Assembly (NCBI RefSeq): GCF_009754945.1
Contig: NZ_WPIN01000004.1
Coordinates: 372,001-436,000 of the forward strand
From: Spirosoma arboris
Lineage (GTDB): Bacteria; Bacteroidota; Bacteroidia; Cytophagales; Spirosomataceae
Length of the DNA: 64,000 bases
Direction: 5' to 3'
The notes beneath the pieces were generated by a model. It did no database searches. It had not been told where the DNA came from and was given only the letters and a program-made list of their open reading frames with translations. Positions 55,166 to 63,796 of the stretch are shown here, piece after piece. Each line of letters opens with the position of its first letter. The first letter of the stretch is position 1. A program made the position numbers and the translations under genes.

Positions 55166-55259
55166 GCGTGAATTTGCCATTAGATGAAAATTTGATTAGA
55201 GAAGAAATCGATAGAAATGAGTAGATATCACGCATAGAGAATATAGCAAAATGAATTAG

Positions 55260-55290
55260 CCCGCCGGAATAGAGCGTATCCGGCGGGTTT
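55260..55290. terminator. Bidirectional stem-loop
   Basis: CCCGCCGGA (55260-55268) pairs with TCCGGCGGG (55279-55287), followed by TTTT on the + strand; on the minus strand the tail is CTAATTC, which is weak. It lies just past the stop at 55301 and probably ends that gene. Confidence 0.5.
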
Positions 55291-55300
55291 TGATATAGAA

Positions 55301-56140
55301 TTAAAACGTATAGGTCATGCCAATACCTAGCCCACGCGAGCTCGGTCCGAATCGGAGACTGGTAGCCGGTTGCTGCTGATTGTACCGATCAGCCGCTCGC
55401 CGAAATTGGACGGTTGCCCGGTGGTCAAGGATAATAGCGGCAACACCCAGCAATACTCCACCCCCGGCCAGCGCTATACCAACTTCTGCCGAACCATGAT
55501 CCCCCCGATTTCGCTCATCGTTATTAATTGTTGAGTTTGTCGTGGTACCATCTCGACGATTGCCTTCGTTTCTCCCAAAACCACCGTCGCCGACTGCCGC
55601 AACGATTGCGCCAGCTCCTATCAAGGCGAGTCCTGTACCAGCCGTTGCATAGGTCCATTTGCGTAGGGATTGCCCACGTCGGTAAATCCGCATGGCATCG
55701 GGATGCTCAACTAACAGCGAGCGAGCCACTGAATTGTCGATCCGCTCGCCAACACTATTTGTAAAATAGCGGCTGAACAAACCCGTATGATAGCCCAGCC
55801 GTCCAGGTGTTGTAGCGCCTGTTGAAGGGGCAGGGGCTGACAGAACTGGATTCATAGGCGCAGGGGCCATACGCGATGAGCGACTGGTTGACTGTCCCAA
55901 TACGTCTTTGGTACCATTGGCGTATTTGATCAGTAATACATCCGTAGTACCCGTCGTGTAAATTGGTCCGTCGGGATTATCCTGACGACGGTATTTAATT
56001 TGGCCGGGCGATACTTCCAGCACTTTGGCCTGAATCTCGGAGCCGTTCTTCAGGATGATGTTATCCTGGCCATAGACAAATGGCGTGCTCAACAGGCCCA
56101 TCAATAGGGCAAGTCCAATAAATCGGTGAGATGCATTCAT
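55301..56140 (-). CDS. Hypothetical exported membrane-associated protein
   Basis: The ATG at 56140 (279 residues) gives a signal peptide (FIGLALLMGLLSTPFVYGQ); the longer frame from 56263 is not signal-like. Residues about 25-75 resemble a small beta unit (NIILKNGSEIQAKVLEVSPG, IKYRRQDNPDGPIYTT) common in Bacteroidota envelope proteins. Two hydrophobic helices follow (about 165-190 and 215-240, LALIGAGAIVAAV and AGGGVLLGVAAIIL). It is divergent from the sigma factor gene. Function unknown. Confidence 0.6.
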   Translation of the reverse strand: MNASHRFIGLALLMGLLSTPFVYGQDNIILKNGSEIQAKVLEVSPGQIKYRRQDNPDGPIYTTGTTDVLLIKYANGTKDVLGQSTSRSSRMAPAPMNPVLSAPAPSTGATTPGRLGYHTGLFSRYFTNSVGERIDNSVARSLLVEHPDAMRIYRRGQSLRKWTYATAGTGLALIGAGAIVAAVGDGGFGRNEGNRRDGTTTNSTINNDERNRGDHGSAEVGIALAGGGVLLGVAAIILDHRATVQFRRAADRYNQQQPATSLRFGPSSRGLGIGMTYTF

Positions 56141-56313
56141 AAAGTCAATAGATGAAATTTGTTTACCTTCAATCGCCATTACGGGTGTCGTAGGGATAGG
56201 GTGGGGTAGTGCGTCAAAAAAAAACTTCAGAAAAAAAACAGATTCGCACCCCACCTTGGCCAATCAGTCTTCGTACTGATGAATGGTTGATCTCTCAATA
56301 ACCTGCGCAGCCC

Positions 56314-56922
56314 TTGTTTTTTAAAAAGAAAACCCGCTTCTCGGAAGATGATCTGGCCAGTGTTCTGCAAGCCTGTCTGGCTGGTGATGACCGGGCGCAG
56401 CGTAGCCTGATTAGCCAGTTTTTAGGCTATGCCAAGAGCATTTGTCAGCGGTATACGGCGCATCCGCACGAAACGGAAGAAATAATCAACGAAGGGTTTC
56501 TGAAAGTATTTACTCACCTGGATCGGTATGATCAAACCCAACCGTTCAAGGCGTGGTTACGAACCATATTAGTAAATACAGCGGTAGATTATTACCGAAA
56601 ACAGCAGAAATGGGCGCACCAGCTTAGCCTGGACGAACTAGAGGTGATTGACTGGAACGATGATGTGATTTCGGCTATATCGGCGCAGGAGATTCTGGCA
56701 ATGGTGCAACAGTTGCCTCCAGCCTACCGTATGGTTTTTACCTTGTTTGTGGTCGAAGGGTATTCGCACCGAGAAATTGCCGATCTGCTTAGTATTCAGG
56801 AGGGTACGTCCAAGTCGAACCTGCGGGATGCCCGGCGTAAATTGCAACTCATGATCAAACTACACTACCCAACTTTGTATCAACAGTATACGTGGCCCAA
56901 CAAGCGACTCAATGAAAACTGA
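56314..56922 (+). CDS. ECF-type sigma-70 factor
   Basis: A 202-residue sigma factor with region 2 (ETEEIINEGFLKVFTHLDRY, FKAWLRTILVNTAVDYYRKQ) and region 4 (LPPAYRMVFTLFVVEGYSHREIADLLSIQEGTSKSNL). The only possible start that keeps the N-terminus is a TTG at 56314, preceded by an in-frame stop at 56299; no in-frame ATG precedes region 2. It overlaps the next gene by 11 bp, so both are probably coupled. Confidence 0.88.
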   Translation: MFFKKKTRFSEDDLASVLQACLAGDDRAQRSLISQFLGYAKSICQRYTAHPHETEEIINEGFLKVFTHLDRYDQTQPFKAWLRTILVNTAVDYYRKQQKWAHQLSLDELEVIDWNDDVISAISAQEILAMVQQLPPAYRMVFTLFVVEGYSHREIADLLSIQEGTSKSNLRDARRKLQLMIKLHYPTLYQQYTWPNKRLNEN

Positions 56923-58633
56923 CCGATTTGACGAGGAATTCCGGCGCAAACTGCTGGGCCTGCCCGCCGAGGCTGACCCCGGTGAAGTCGAACGCATACA
57001 AGGCTTTGTTAAGGCGAACCAACCTACGCTACCCGGTTTTGGGTGGGGTAAGCTATTGCTGTATGGTGGAAGTAGCCTGTTACTAATCGGGTCATTATCC
57101 TATAACGTAATCCAAACCTATCGAAACACACATTTACAGTCATCCATTGATTCACTGACTCATCAGCCGGTCGTTCAGGCTACGCCAAATCAGGGAGTTC
57201 GTCATGATACGGTATACATTACGCGATCGGGCAGTACACAGGAAATAGGAGCAAAGTCGGTACCGGGTACCGCACCTGAAACGGTAGAAAACGAGCCGGT
57301 TGAGCAAGTCAATGCAACCCAATTGGATGAAATCGGACGTAAAGGCTCAGTTGCGACAGGGGATACGAAATCACCTCAATCGGGTGATGAAGTTCGTTCA
57401 TCGCAACCAGAGGCAACTTCTCTCCGCCCGGCGTTAAGATCAACAAACAAAGTAGCTACTGCCGAATCGGCGGCACCCAGTCAGCGGGGGGAGAAATCAA
57501 GTCAGGTACGTACTGAAGTGGATAGTTTAGCCGCAACTTCCCCCATCATTTCTTCAGGTCGTTTGCTGACGGAAAAGGCCAATCCTACAACCAGAACCAA
57601 GCGAATAAATAAGCCTGCGCCTGCTGGCGTGGAAAAGGTGGAGGGTCTCTCCGTAAATGATCGGATATCATCTGCCGGTCGGGCAGAATCTCGTCGCCGT
57701 AACAATGTCAAGGGGCGACAAACAATACTACCTGCTAATGAGAACAGTGGATTGCTGGTAACGGATCAGTCCCACAAACAGAATCGGCAGACGAGTTCTA
57801 ATCCACCAACGTCAGGATTCACGCCCGTCATTACGGAGAATGCCAATTCGAACGCATCAATACCCGAAATTAATCGCCAAACGATACCTGCTGAACCGCT
57901 AGCCAGTCTGCAAGCGAGCACTACGTCAACTAAACTGGCGATAATTTCGCCAAGCCATTCCCTTGTCGTTCCTAAGAACGAATTGGCCGTTAAAGCCACT
58001 CGCCGACCCTGGCATCTGACGATGCCTAATTTATCAGTGCCCAATGCGGAATACCGATTAGGAGTAGGCCTTATGGGTGGCAGTGACCAGGCGGGGGGAG
58101 CACTGCTGGGCGAGATTATGCTCAATCGCCATTGGAGCGTTCAGACTGGCTTACAACTCGGTTATAAACAGGGATTTCACTACCGGGATGAACAGGACTT
58201 TAATGAACATCAGAAAGAGGATTTTCGACAGACGTATGCGCCACAATTGTCCTCGTCGTCTGACATTCAGGATATTAATCAGATGACCCTGCTCGTTCAA
58301 GTCCCCATCCAGGTAGCCTATCATTTTCCGTTGGGTCGACAATGGGGAATACGATTGGGACTCGGCACAGAGCTGAAGCTTTGGGAACGTAGCACCGTTA
58401 GTTTTGACTATCAGGAAAGCAGCCGATCATCTGAACACGAGTTGTCACGTAGTAAAGATCACGTTCATACAATCAACAATCTTATACTGAGTACAGCCAT
58501 AGAACGATCCTGGAAAAAGTGGCAGTTTCGGGCAGGGCCGTTTATCAGTCCGCAACTTCGTTCGACAGGTAACAAACCAGATGATCTTTCCTGGGGAGCA
58601 AACCTTCAGGTTTTTTATCGCTTAGGAAAATGA
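56912..58633 (+). CDS. Sigma-coupled membrane protein with barrel-like C-terminus
   Basis: A 573-residue protein. The first 45 residues are polar and cytoplasmic (DEEFRRKLLGLPAEADPGEV), then one membrane helix (about 47-68, LLLYGGSSLLLIGSLSYNVI), a long Ser/Thr/Asn/Pro-rich periplasmic linker (about 75-370) and a C-terminal beta-rich region (about 380-573) with outer-membrane barrel-like strands (YRLGVGLMGGSDQAGGALLG, HWSVQTGLQLGYKQGFHY, WGANLQVFYRLGK). The gene position suggests an anti-sigma role for the N-terminus. A chain from cytoplasm to outer membrane would be unusual; the alternative is a periplasmic C-domain. Confidence 0.7.
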   Translation: MKTDRFDEEFRRKLLGLPAEADPGEVERIQGFVKANQPTLPGFGWGKLLLYGGSSLLLIGSLSYNVIQTYRNTHLQSSIDSLTHQPVVQATPNQGVRHDTVYITRSGSTQEIGAKSVPGTAPETVENEPVEQVNATQLDEIGRKGSVATGDTKSPQSGDEVRSSQPEATSLRPALRSTNKVATAESAAPSQRGEKSSQVRTEVDSLAATSPIISSGRLLTEKANPTTRTKRINKPAPAGVEKVEGLSVNDRISSAGRAESRRRNNVKGRQTILPANENSGLLVTDQSHKQNRQTSSNPPTSGFTPVITENANSNASIPEINRQTIPAEPLASLQASTTSTKLAIISPSHSLVVPKNELAVKATRRPWHLTMPNLSVPNAEYRLGVGLMGGSDQAGGALLGEIMLNRHWSVQTGLQLGYKQGFHYRDEQDFNEHQKEDFRQTYAPQLSSSSDIQDINQMTLLVQVPIQVAYHFPLGRQWGIRLGLGTELKLWERSTVSFDYQESSRSSEHELSRSKDHVHTINNLILSTAIERSWKKWQFRAGPFISPQLRSTGNKPDDLSWGANLQVFYRLGK

Positions 58634-58681
58634 GTTGGGCGCTTCAAAAAATCAACTCGTCAAAACCCTTGAGAGGCCAGT

Positions 58682-59332
58682 TTATTCAGTTAGGAAGCTA
58701 AATCTATGGCCCTGATAGCGTGCCTCCAGAATCGTTTTTCTTAATAGTTTGAAGGATTCGTAGGGGCCACTGGCGGCCGTTAGATTGACAAGCCAGGCAG
58801 GGAGGCTTCCGCCTGGATTAACCCGGCACCGATAATCGATTTGTAGCTGCTGATTCGTCAGTGGGTGAACCTCCCAGACGGCCGACCATTCGGCAACGCG
58901 GACAATGTGGGGTTGGGGAGGTACCTCGTCGGCTGCTTTAGTAACCCGAATCTGCAAGGTATGCGTAGTTGGTTCCTGGGAAAACGTCAAATGAACATTC
59001 ATATCCCGATTATCAACGGGCCAGGGCAATTCCGTTTCGATATAATAATACAGATCTGTCTCACTGACACGACGTAGTAGCCGGGAAGTTTTAGTCTTGT
59101 ACATTAGGCTCGGGTAGTTTTCTACGTCGGAGAGCATAGCCACCAAGGCCGCCATCGTGCCTTGAAAGGTACATTGAACGCGTAACTCCTTTAGCCGGTT
59201 GTCAGTCAAGTGCTGCGAGTAGACCCGAATACCCTCCTTGTCTTTTTCAAGATGCCAGTCGTCGACGGGTTGCGCGTAGCCGATTCGGCTTAACCCGAGG
59301 CAGGCGACTATCAGCAATACGATTCGATCCAT
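58682..59332 (-). CDS. START domain-containing exported protein
   Basis: A 216-residue protein with a signal peptide (1-20, ending GYAQ) and a START/SRPBCC lipid-binding fold: DWHLEKDKEGIRVYSQHL, ELRVQCTFQGTMAALVAMLS and YYYIETELPWPVDNRDMNVH. The latter parts are characteristic of the family. The protein probably binds a hydrophobic ligand in the periplasm. It ends 48 bp after the end of the sigma-coupled gene, convergently. Confidence 0.88.
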   Translation of the reverse strand: MDRIVLLIVACLGLSRIGYAQPVDDWHLEKDKEGIRVYSQHLTDNRLKELRVQCTFQGTMAALVAMLSDVENYPSLMYKTKTSRLLRRVSETDLYYYIETELPWPVDNRDMNVHLTFSQEPTTHTLQIRVTKAADEVPPQPHIVRVAEWSAVWEVHPLTNQQLQIDYRCRVNPGGSLPAWLVNLTAASGPYESFKLLRKTILEARYQGHRFSFLTE

Positions 59333-59440
59333 TCGCTATTGGTTTAGGACGATATTCTATTCCCGTAACTGAACTAAAAACGGGTTGCCAGACCCAGAAA
59401 AAGAGTTCGATTCTCCATCAAGGGTTCGGTAGCCGCCTGC

Positions 59441-59530
59441 TTAGCCATACCGAACTAAAGTCCAAGCCACCAGGGCGAGAGCCGCCCCAAAAAGATAGGG
59501 TACATACTGCTCTTTGATTTGGATTTTCAT
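59441..59530 (-). CDS. Possible 29-residue small membrane protein
   Basis: In the 425-bp gap 59333-59757 the minus strand from the ATG at 59530 codes for 29 residues beginning MKIQIKEQYVPYLFGAALAL, with a single membrane helix (YLFGAALALVAWTLV). No Shine-Dalgarno is needed in this phylum, so the start cannot be proven. A neighbouring out-of-frame stretch (59374-59448) ends in ENRTLFLGLATRF, which resembles the end of an outer-membrane barrel, so the area may be a decayed gene instead. Confidence 0.35.
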   Translation of the reverse strand: MKIQIKEQYVPYLFGAALALVAWTLVRYG

Positions 59531-59681
59531 CGGCTGATTGGATTATTCCTTTTCCAGAAGGCTTTCCTGAACATATCACTTACCTATACGAAAAAAGCAG
59601 ACCGAACGTGGGGGCTGCTACAAATGAAATTGTAGAGTGTTTCTAAGCAAAACTGGACTTCTGGGGTTTAACCACGAAATA

Positions 59682-59732
59682 CAATAGCCCCTCAGAAACT
59701 TAGTCAGTAAAGCTTTCTCTGAGGGGCTATTG
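59682..59732 (-). terminator. Stem-loop after the YncE-like gene
   Basis: CAATAGCCCCTCAGA (59682-59696) is perfectly complementary to TCTGAGGGGCTATTG (59718-59732), with a 21-nt loop. It lies 26 bp downstream of the stop at 59758 on the minus strand and is followed by TATTTCG. It probably terminates that gene. Confidence 0.6.
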
Positions 59733-59757
59733 TATATAGTAGGCGAAAGTCCTGAAA

Positions 59758-60774
59758 CTACTTGGTTGCGTATTCCAGCACCATAAACGTACCCGGCTTC
59801 ACCGACGGACGTGGTCGCGGATTTTCGGTTGTGGCGGCTGGAGCAGGACCGAACTCGGCGGTTGTCACGAAAATGTGATGACTCGTTGGGTCGATGGTGA
59901 TGGTTCGGGCACCGCGTAGGGTCGTTACTGTTTGAACGGCTTCGAATTTGCCTGGTTTTACTTCCTTCACCACCGTTAGCGTGCCTTCGCCATTCGAGCT
60001 GATGGCTGATCCGGTTGATGTGTCAAATACAGCTCCGTCGGTTCCGCTTCCCGTTGGTACTTCCGCCAGCACTTTACCCAATTGCGAATCCATCACCACC
60101 ATGACCTTATTGCAGGTGCTGAACAATCGGTGATGCGGCTTATCAAACGCAAGGCCGGTAGGTTCTTCGCCCTTACCTAACTTCCAGTGATGTTTCACCG
60201 CCAGCGACTTGGCGTCGAATACGGCCACTTCGTTTTTATCTTCCAGATTCACGAAAATCGTCCCGTGGTCGTCGCTGACAGCCGCTTCGGGCGCACCGCC
60301 CAACTCGACCGTACCGGCTACGTTGCCGGTGGTTGCATCCAGCACCGTTGCACTGTTGCCTTCATTGTTGAAGATGAAGACCCGCTTGGAAAAGGCGTCG
60401 TACATGATGGCATCCGGCTTTTTACCCGTCGGAATTTCTTTGTTGGCTTTAAAGGTCTTCGTGTCAAACATAGTCGCTGTATTAGGACGGCCATTGGTCG
60501 TATAACCGATAGACGTGCCGGGCACAACTGCTATGCCGTGAATACCAGGAGTAGGGGTAATGACACCAACTTTCTCATGACTTTTCAGGTCGAGGACTTC
60601 CACCTGCGTACCGTGCGAAACGTAGAGCCGACTGCCTTGTGGGTCGGCCAGCAGGTAATCCCAGCCACCTTCACCCCCGATGGTCGTTTTCTTGACGAGG
60701 TGATAATTCGCTGACTGGGCGAAGAGAGAGCCCGTTAAACACAGGCATACGACAGAAATCCAGACTGTTTTCAT
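59758..60774 (-). CDS. YncE-like seven-bladed beta-propeller protein
   Basis: Start at the ATG at 60774 (338 residues; the TTG at 60783 is less likely). A signal peptide (about 1-19, ending LFAQ) precedes a run of propeller blades with the YVTN-like pattern: SRLYVSHGTQVEVLDLKSHE, GYTTNGRPNTATMFDTKTFK, RVFIFNNEGNSATVLDATTG, HRLFSTCNKVMVVMDSQLGK. These repeat proteins are secreted scaffolds; no catalytic function is known. It is 57 bp from the TPR gene. Confidence 0.88.
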   Translation of the reverse strand: MKTVWISVVCLCLTGSLFAQSANYHLVKKTTIGGEGGWDYLLADPQGSRLYVSHGTQVEVLDLKSHEKVGVITPTPGIHGIAVVPGTSIGYTTNGRPNTATMFDTKTFKANKEIPTGKKPDAIMYDAFSKRVFIFNNEGNSATVLDATTGNVAGTVELGGAPEAAVSDDHGTIFVNLEDKNEVAVFDAKSLAVKHHWKLGKGEEPTGLAFDKPHHRLFSTCNKVMVVMDSQLGKVLAEVPTGSGTDGAVFDTSTGSAISSNGEGTLTVVKEVKPGKFEAVQTVTTLRGARTITIDPTSHHIFVTTAEFGPAPAATTENPRPRPSVKPGTFMVLEYATK

Positions 60775-60830
60775 ACTGATCAAATTCGGTTTATTGGTTT
60801 GTCAATTGATTTAAGTTACATAGGGCTTGT

Positions 60831-61961
60831 TTAGTGGGCCTCATTACGTAATACCGGGTACTCGGCAAACGCGAGCATTTGTTTATAGTATTGTTTGGCC
60901 TGTTTGTCCTGTCCCTGAACACGGGCTATTCTGGCCAAAACCAGATACGCATAGGCCCGCACAGATTCATCTCGGATCGAACTGCGAACCACCTCGTCGG
61001 CCAGCGTTTGGGCGGTTGATCGCTGCCCCTTTTCCAATGCGTAACGAGCTTTTAGAAGCGTTCCCAGCTGATGATAAACTACCTCCTGAGCAGCCATCAA
61101 CTGGCTGATTTCGTGAGGGATGGCATCTAATTGATGGGCGTTCAGTAGCGATTCTGCATACTTGTAGCGCCAGTACGGATTATTGGGATACGTAATAGCC
61201 AGTTGAGCCAGATACGGTAGCGCATCGGCGGGTTTATTGTCGTAATCCGTTAGCAGGTGCGTTAGATAAAGGATGGCCTCCGTTCGAACAAACAGGGCTT
61301 TTTGGGTGGCGATCTGAAGTTGGGCCATACCCAGTTTTTTATCTCCTGATGTCATGACCCAGGCAACGGTTTTATAGAACGGATGAATTTCCGGGTAGAC
61401 TTCCCGATAGAAATTGTAAAGGCCTGTGGAGAGGTAAAAGTCCGGGTAAGTCTGCTGAAAATCTTTGCCTTTCTGAATGTAGGGGTAGGCATTCTTGGCA
61501 TGCCCAATAGCTGCGAATGGTTCATGTTCGTAATGGCTGATCTTAGCCAACATAGCCTCGGCCGTGAAGTACAGAAACATCGCTTCAGGCTGGGCAGCAC
61601 CATTCGTTTTCTTTAGCGTCTTTTGCCAGTCATCGGCTTTTTTTGCCGCCATCTCTAGCTGTTGTAGACAACGTTGCTTCAGCTTCGCATCAGTACGGGC
61701 CGGAAACCACTGATAGTATAAACTAACACCCCGGAGTAAATCGATAGCTGGATGTTTGGGTACCAGTTTCTCCAGTTGACCAAAGGTTGCTTCGGCGGCA
61801 GTAAACTGATTGTCATAGACTTGATCCAGGCCTTCTGTCAGCAAAGCTCGTGCACCTGAATTGCTGCTTATCAACGTGTATTGAGCAAGAGCGCTGTTCG
61901 TAAACAGAACAAAAACGGCTATAAACGCCAGAGTGTGTCGGATGATTATTCGTGTCAACAT
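60831..61961 (-). CDS. Tetratricopeptide repeat protein
   Basis: A 376-residue exported protein (hydrophobic N-terminus about 5-26, ending SALA) built of helix pairs such as FTAAEATFGQLEKLVPKHPA, DALPYLAQLAITYPNNPYWR and KQAKQYYKQMLAFAEYPVLR. It starts only two bases after the end of the barrel gene, suggesting an operon. TPR proteins mediate protein-protein contacts; the partner is unknown. Confidence 0.8.
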   Translation of the reverse strand: MLTRIIIRHTLAFIAVFVLFTNSALAQYTLISSNSGARALLTEGLDQVYDNQFTAAEATFGQLEKLVPKHPAIDLLRGVSLYYQWFPARTDAKLKQRCLQQLEMAAKKADDWQKTLKKTNGAAQPEAMFLYFTAEAMLAKISHYEHEPFAAIGHAKNAYPYIQKGKDFQQTYPDFYLSTGLYNFYREVYPEIHPFYKTVAWVMTSGDKKLGMAQLQIATQKALFVRTEAILYLTHLLTDYDNKPADALPYLAQLAITYPNNPYWRYKYAESLLNAHQLDAIPHEISQLMAAQEVVYHQLGTLLKARYALEKGQRSTAQTLADEVVRSSIRDESVRAYAYLVLARIARVQGQDKQAKQYYKQMLAFAEYPVLRNEAH

Positions 61962-61963
61962 AA

Positions 61964-63040
61964 TTAAAACGCTTCCGATATATTGACATAAATGCCGTGT
62001 GTTTGCTGGCCAACGGCCACATCGAATCGTAAATTCAGGTGCTCTTTTCGACTAATCAGGTAGCGTAGTCCGGCTCCGCCCGCTACCTTCCATTCTAAAG
62101 GAGAAAACTCACGTAGTACATTCGCTACGTTGCCCGCCGAGGCAAACACCGTACCGCCCAGGCGCCCAAGTAGTCGTTGCCGAACTTCGGCCTGAAATGC
62201 CAACGCATTATTGTCGCGGTAACGACCATTGTAATAGCCCCGCAATAGAAAAGATCCGCCTAAGGTTGCGGCCAACTTGAACGGCACTTCACCCACATTC
62301 AGATTGGCAAACCCCTGCAACGCCAGAACGGTACGGGGAGATAAGGACTTGTACCGCCGAATGTCTACAGTATAGTTGGTGAAGGTAAACTGACTGCCCA
62401 GCGTCTGATTATAGAGCATGCTGGACACATCGGCGTACCAGCCCCGAGAGGGCGAATAAATATTGTCCCGCGTGTCCAGAACAGCCGCCACACCAACCCC
62501 ATTGACCACGCTGCCGAGTCCTCCAATCAGCGTGTTTGTCGGAAAGGGAGTTTCCGATGATCGGTTAACATCAAACGTTTTGAAATACTGCTGCTGCAAA
62601 CCCACAAACAGTCTAGGCCGGACTTGCCGAAGAAATCGATTGTAGGCCCGCAGGCTTTTGTAGGAAATCAGTTCTTTCTGACTATCGGTTGTTTCGTTTC
62701 CGATGCCGTAATAAAACTCCGGAAACTGTGTGTAGAGAAACATACCCCGTAGTAGATAATGTTCACGGTGGGTAAATACGGTGTACGTTGGCTCTACCAC
62801 AGTTTGCCGGTTGAGGGTATGGATGATGGCAAAATCCACATTTGACGTTCGGGTGGTACTATCTGTTCGGAACAGGGAAACGCCCAAAAGGCCATAGCCC
62901 AACTTGGTTTCGGGCGTGTAATAAATGACGGGTAATGGAATAAACTGAGCGCGTTTGGAGCGTTCAGAATCCGATCTGGATTCCTGAGCCTTCACTTGCA
63001 TGGCAAAGAGAAGCAAGCCGAACAACAGTCGTTTAGTCAT
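61964..63040 (-). CDS. BamA/Omp85-like outer membrane protein (short)
   Basis: A 358-residue barrel protein: signal peptide (1-18, ending VKAQ), then YYTPETKLGYGLLGVSLF, GYYNGRYRDNNALAFQAEVR, FASAGNVANVLREFSPLEWK, VAGGAGLRYLI and a terminal Phe. These match the Omp85/surface antigen (D15) barrel. There is no room for POTRA domains, so this is a barrel-only member with unknown function. It is 18 bp after the PAP2 gene. Confidence 0.82.
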   Translation of the reverse strand: MTKRLLFGLLLFAMQVKAQESRSDSERSKRAQFIPLPVIYYTPETKLGYGLLGVSLFRTDSTTRTSNVDFAIIHTLNRQTVVEPTYTVFTHREHYLLRGMFLYTQFPEFYYGIGNETTDSQKELISYKSLRAYNRFLRQVRPRLFVGLQQQYFKTFDVNRSSETPFPTNTLIGGLGSVVNGVGVAAVLDTRDNIYSPSRGWYADVSSMLYNQTLGSQFTFTNYTVDIRRYKSLSPRTVLALQGFANLNVGEVPFKLAATLGGSFLLRGYYNGRYRDNNALAFQAEVRQRLLGRLGGTVFASAGNVANVLREFSPLEWKVAGGAGLRYLISRKEHLNLRFDVAVGQQTHGIYVNISEAF

Positions 63041-63058
63041 CGCCCGTGAGAAAATAAG

Positions 63059-63796
63059 TTAATTCATGGCCGGTTTATGTCGACCTAATGTGCGTTTCAG
63101 CCACGGATAGACCCGATAGGCGACTTCGGTCGAGAGTAGTCCAATACCCGCGCCAACCAGTACGTCCGATATCCAGTGTTTATCGTTGGTCATTCGTAAG
63201 ATGCCCGTCGAGGTGGCCATCGCGTACCCGCCAATCGGAATCCAGGGGCTAACTCCGCTAAATTCCCGATCCAGTAAACTCGCTCCGGTAAAGGCATTGG
63301 TAGTATGTCCCGATGGAAAGGAGAGGTAGTTGGACCCATCAGGCCGAAGCTCATTCGTCGTGTGTTTCAGTACCAACACCACGCCCGTACTGATCCCATA
63401 AGCAAGCACCCCGATAAGCGCCCGATCGAGAGGTTGCGACCGACCTTTCACGCCTGCCAGACTTAAACCGACCCAGGCAGCGACTGGACCATATTGTAGG
63501 AAGTCGTCGGCATGGGTGCGAAAATGGATTTTATCCTGAATCTCACTTCGGATATAAAAGCGGTCGAAATTACTGTTTGGGTAGTCGGGGGATAGGGCTA
63601 ATCCAACGGGAATCAGTACGGTTGGCGCAATCCATCGGAAAGTGGTTGGCTGAGCAGGAATACTGTCCCAGGATGCCCGCTGGAAAACAGTGTTTAGCGG
63701 TTGCCCAAAGGATGCGATTACTGGAAGCAGAAAAAACCAGCAACTAATCACCCAGGAAGAAAATGGAGAATCGAATTGCCCGTTGCGTTTTGTCAT
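63059..63796 (-). CDS. Membrane-associated PAP2 family phosphatase
   Basis: A 245-residue protein with a signal-like helix and three acid-phosphatase motifs: KHTTNELRPDGSNYLSFPSG, PSGHTTNAFTGASLLDREFS and RMTNDKHWISDVLVGAGIGL (KxxxxxxRP, PSGH and SRxxxxxHxxxD-like). It dephosphorylates lipid or polyprenyl phosphates in the envelope. It opens the four-gene minus-strand series toward the YncE-like gene; the 204 bp after it, to the window end, show no gene. Confidence 0.9.
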   Translation of the reverse strand: MTKRNGQFDSPFSSWVISCWFFLLPVIASFGQPLNTVFQRASWDSIPAQPTTFRWIAPTVLIPVGLALSPDYPNSNFDRFYIRSEIQDKIHFRTHADDFLQYGPVAAWVGLSLAGVKGRSQPLDRALIGVLAYGISTGVVLVLKHTTNELRPDGSNYLSFPSGHTTNAFTGASLLDREFSGVSPWIPIGGYAMATSTGILRMTNDKHWISDVLVGAGIGLLSTEVAYRVYPWLKRTLGRHKPAMN

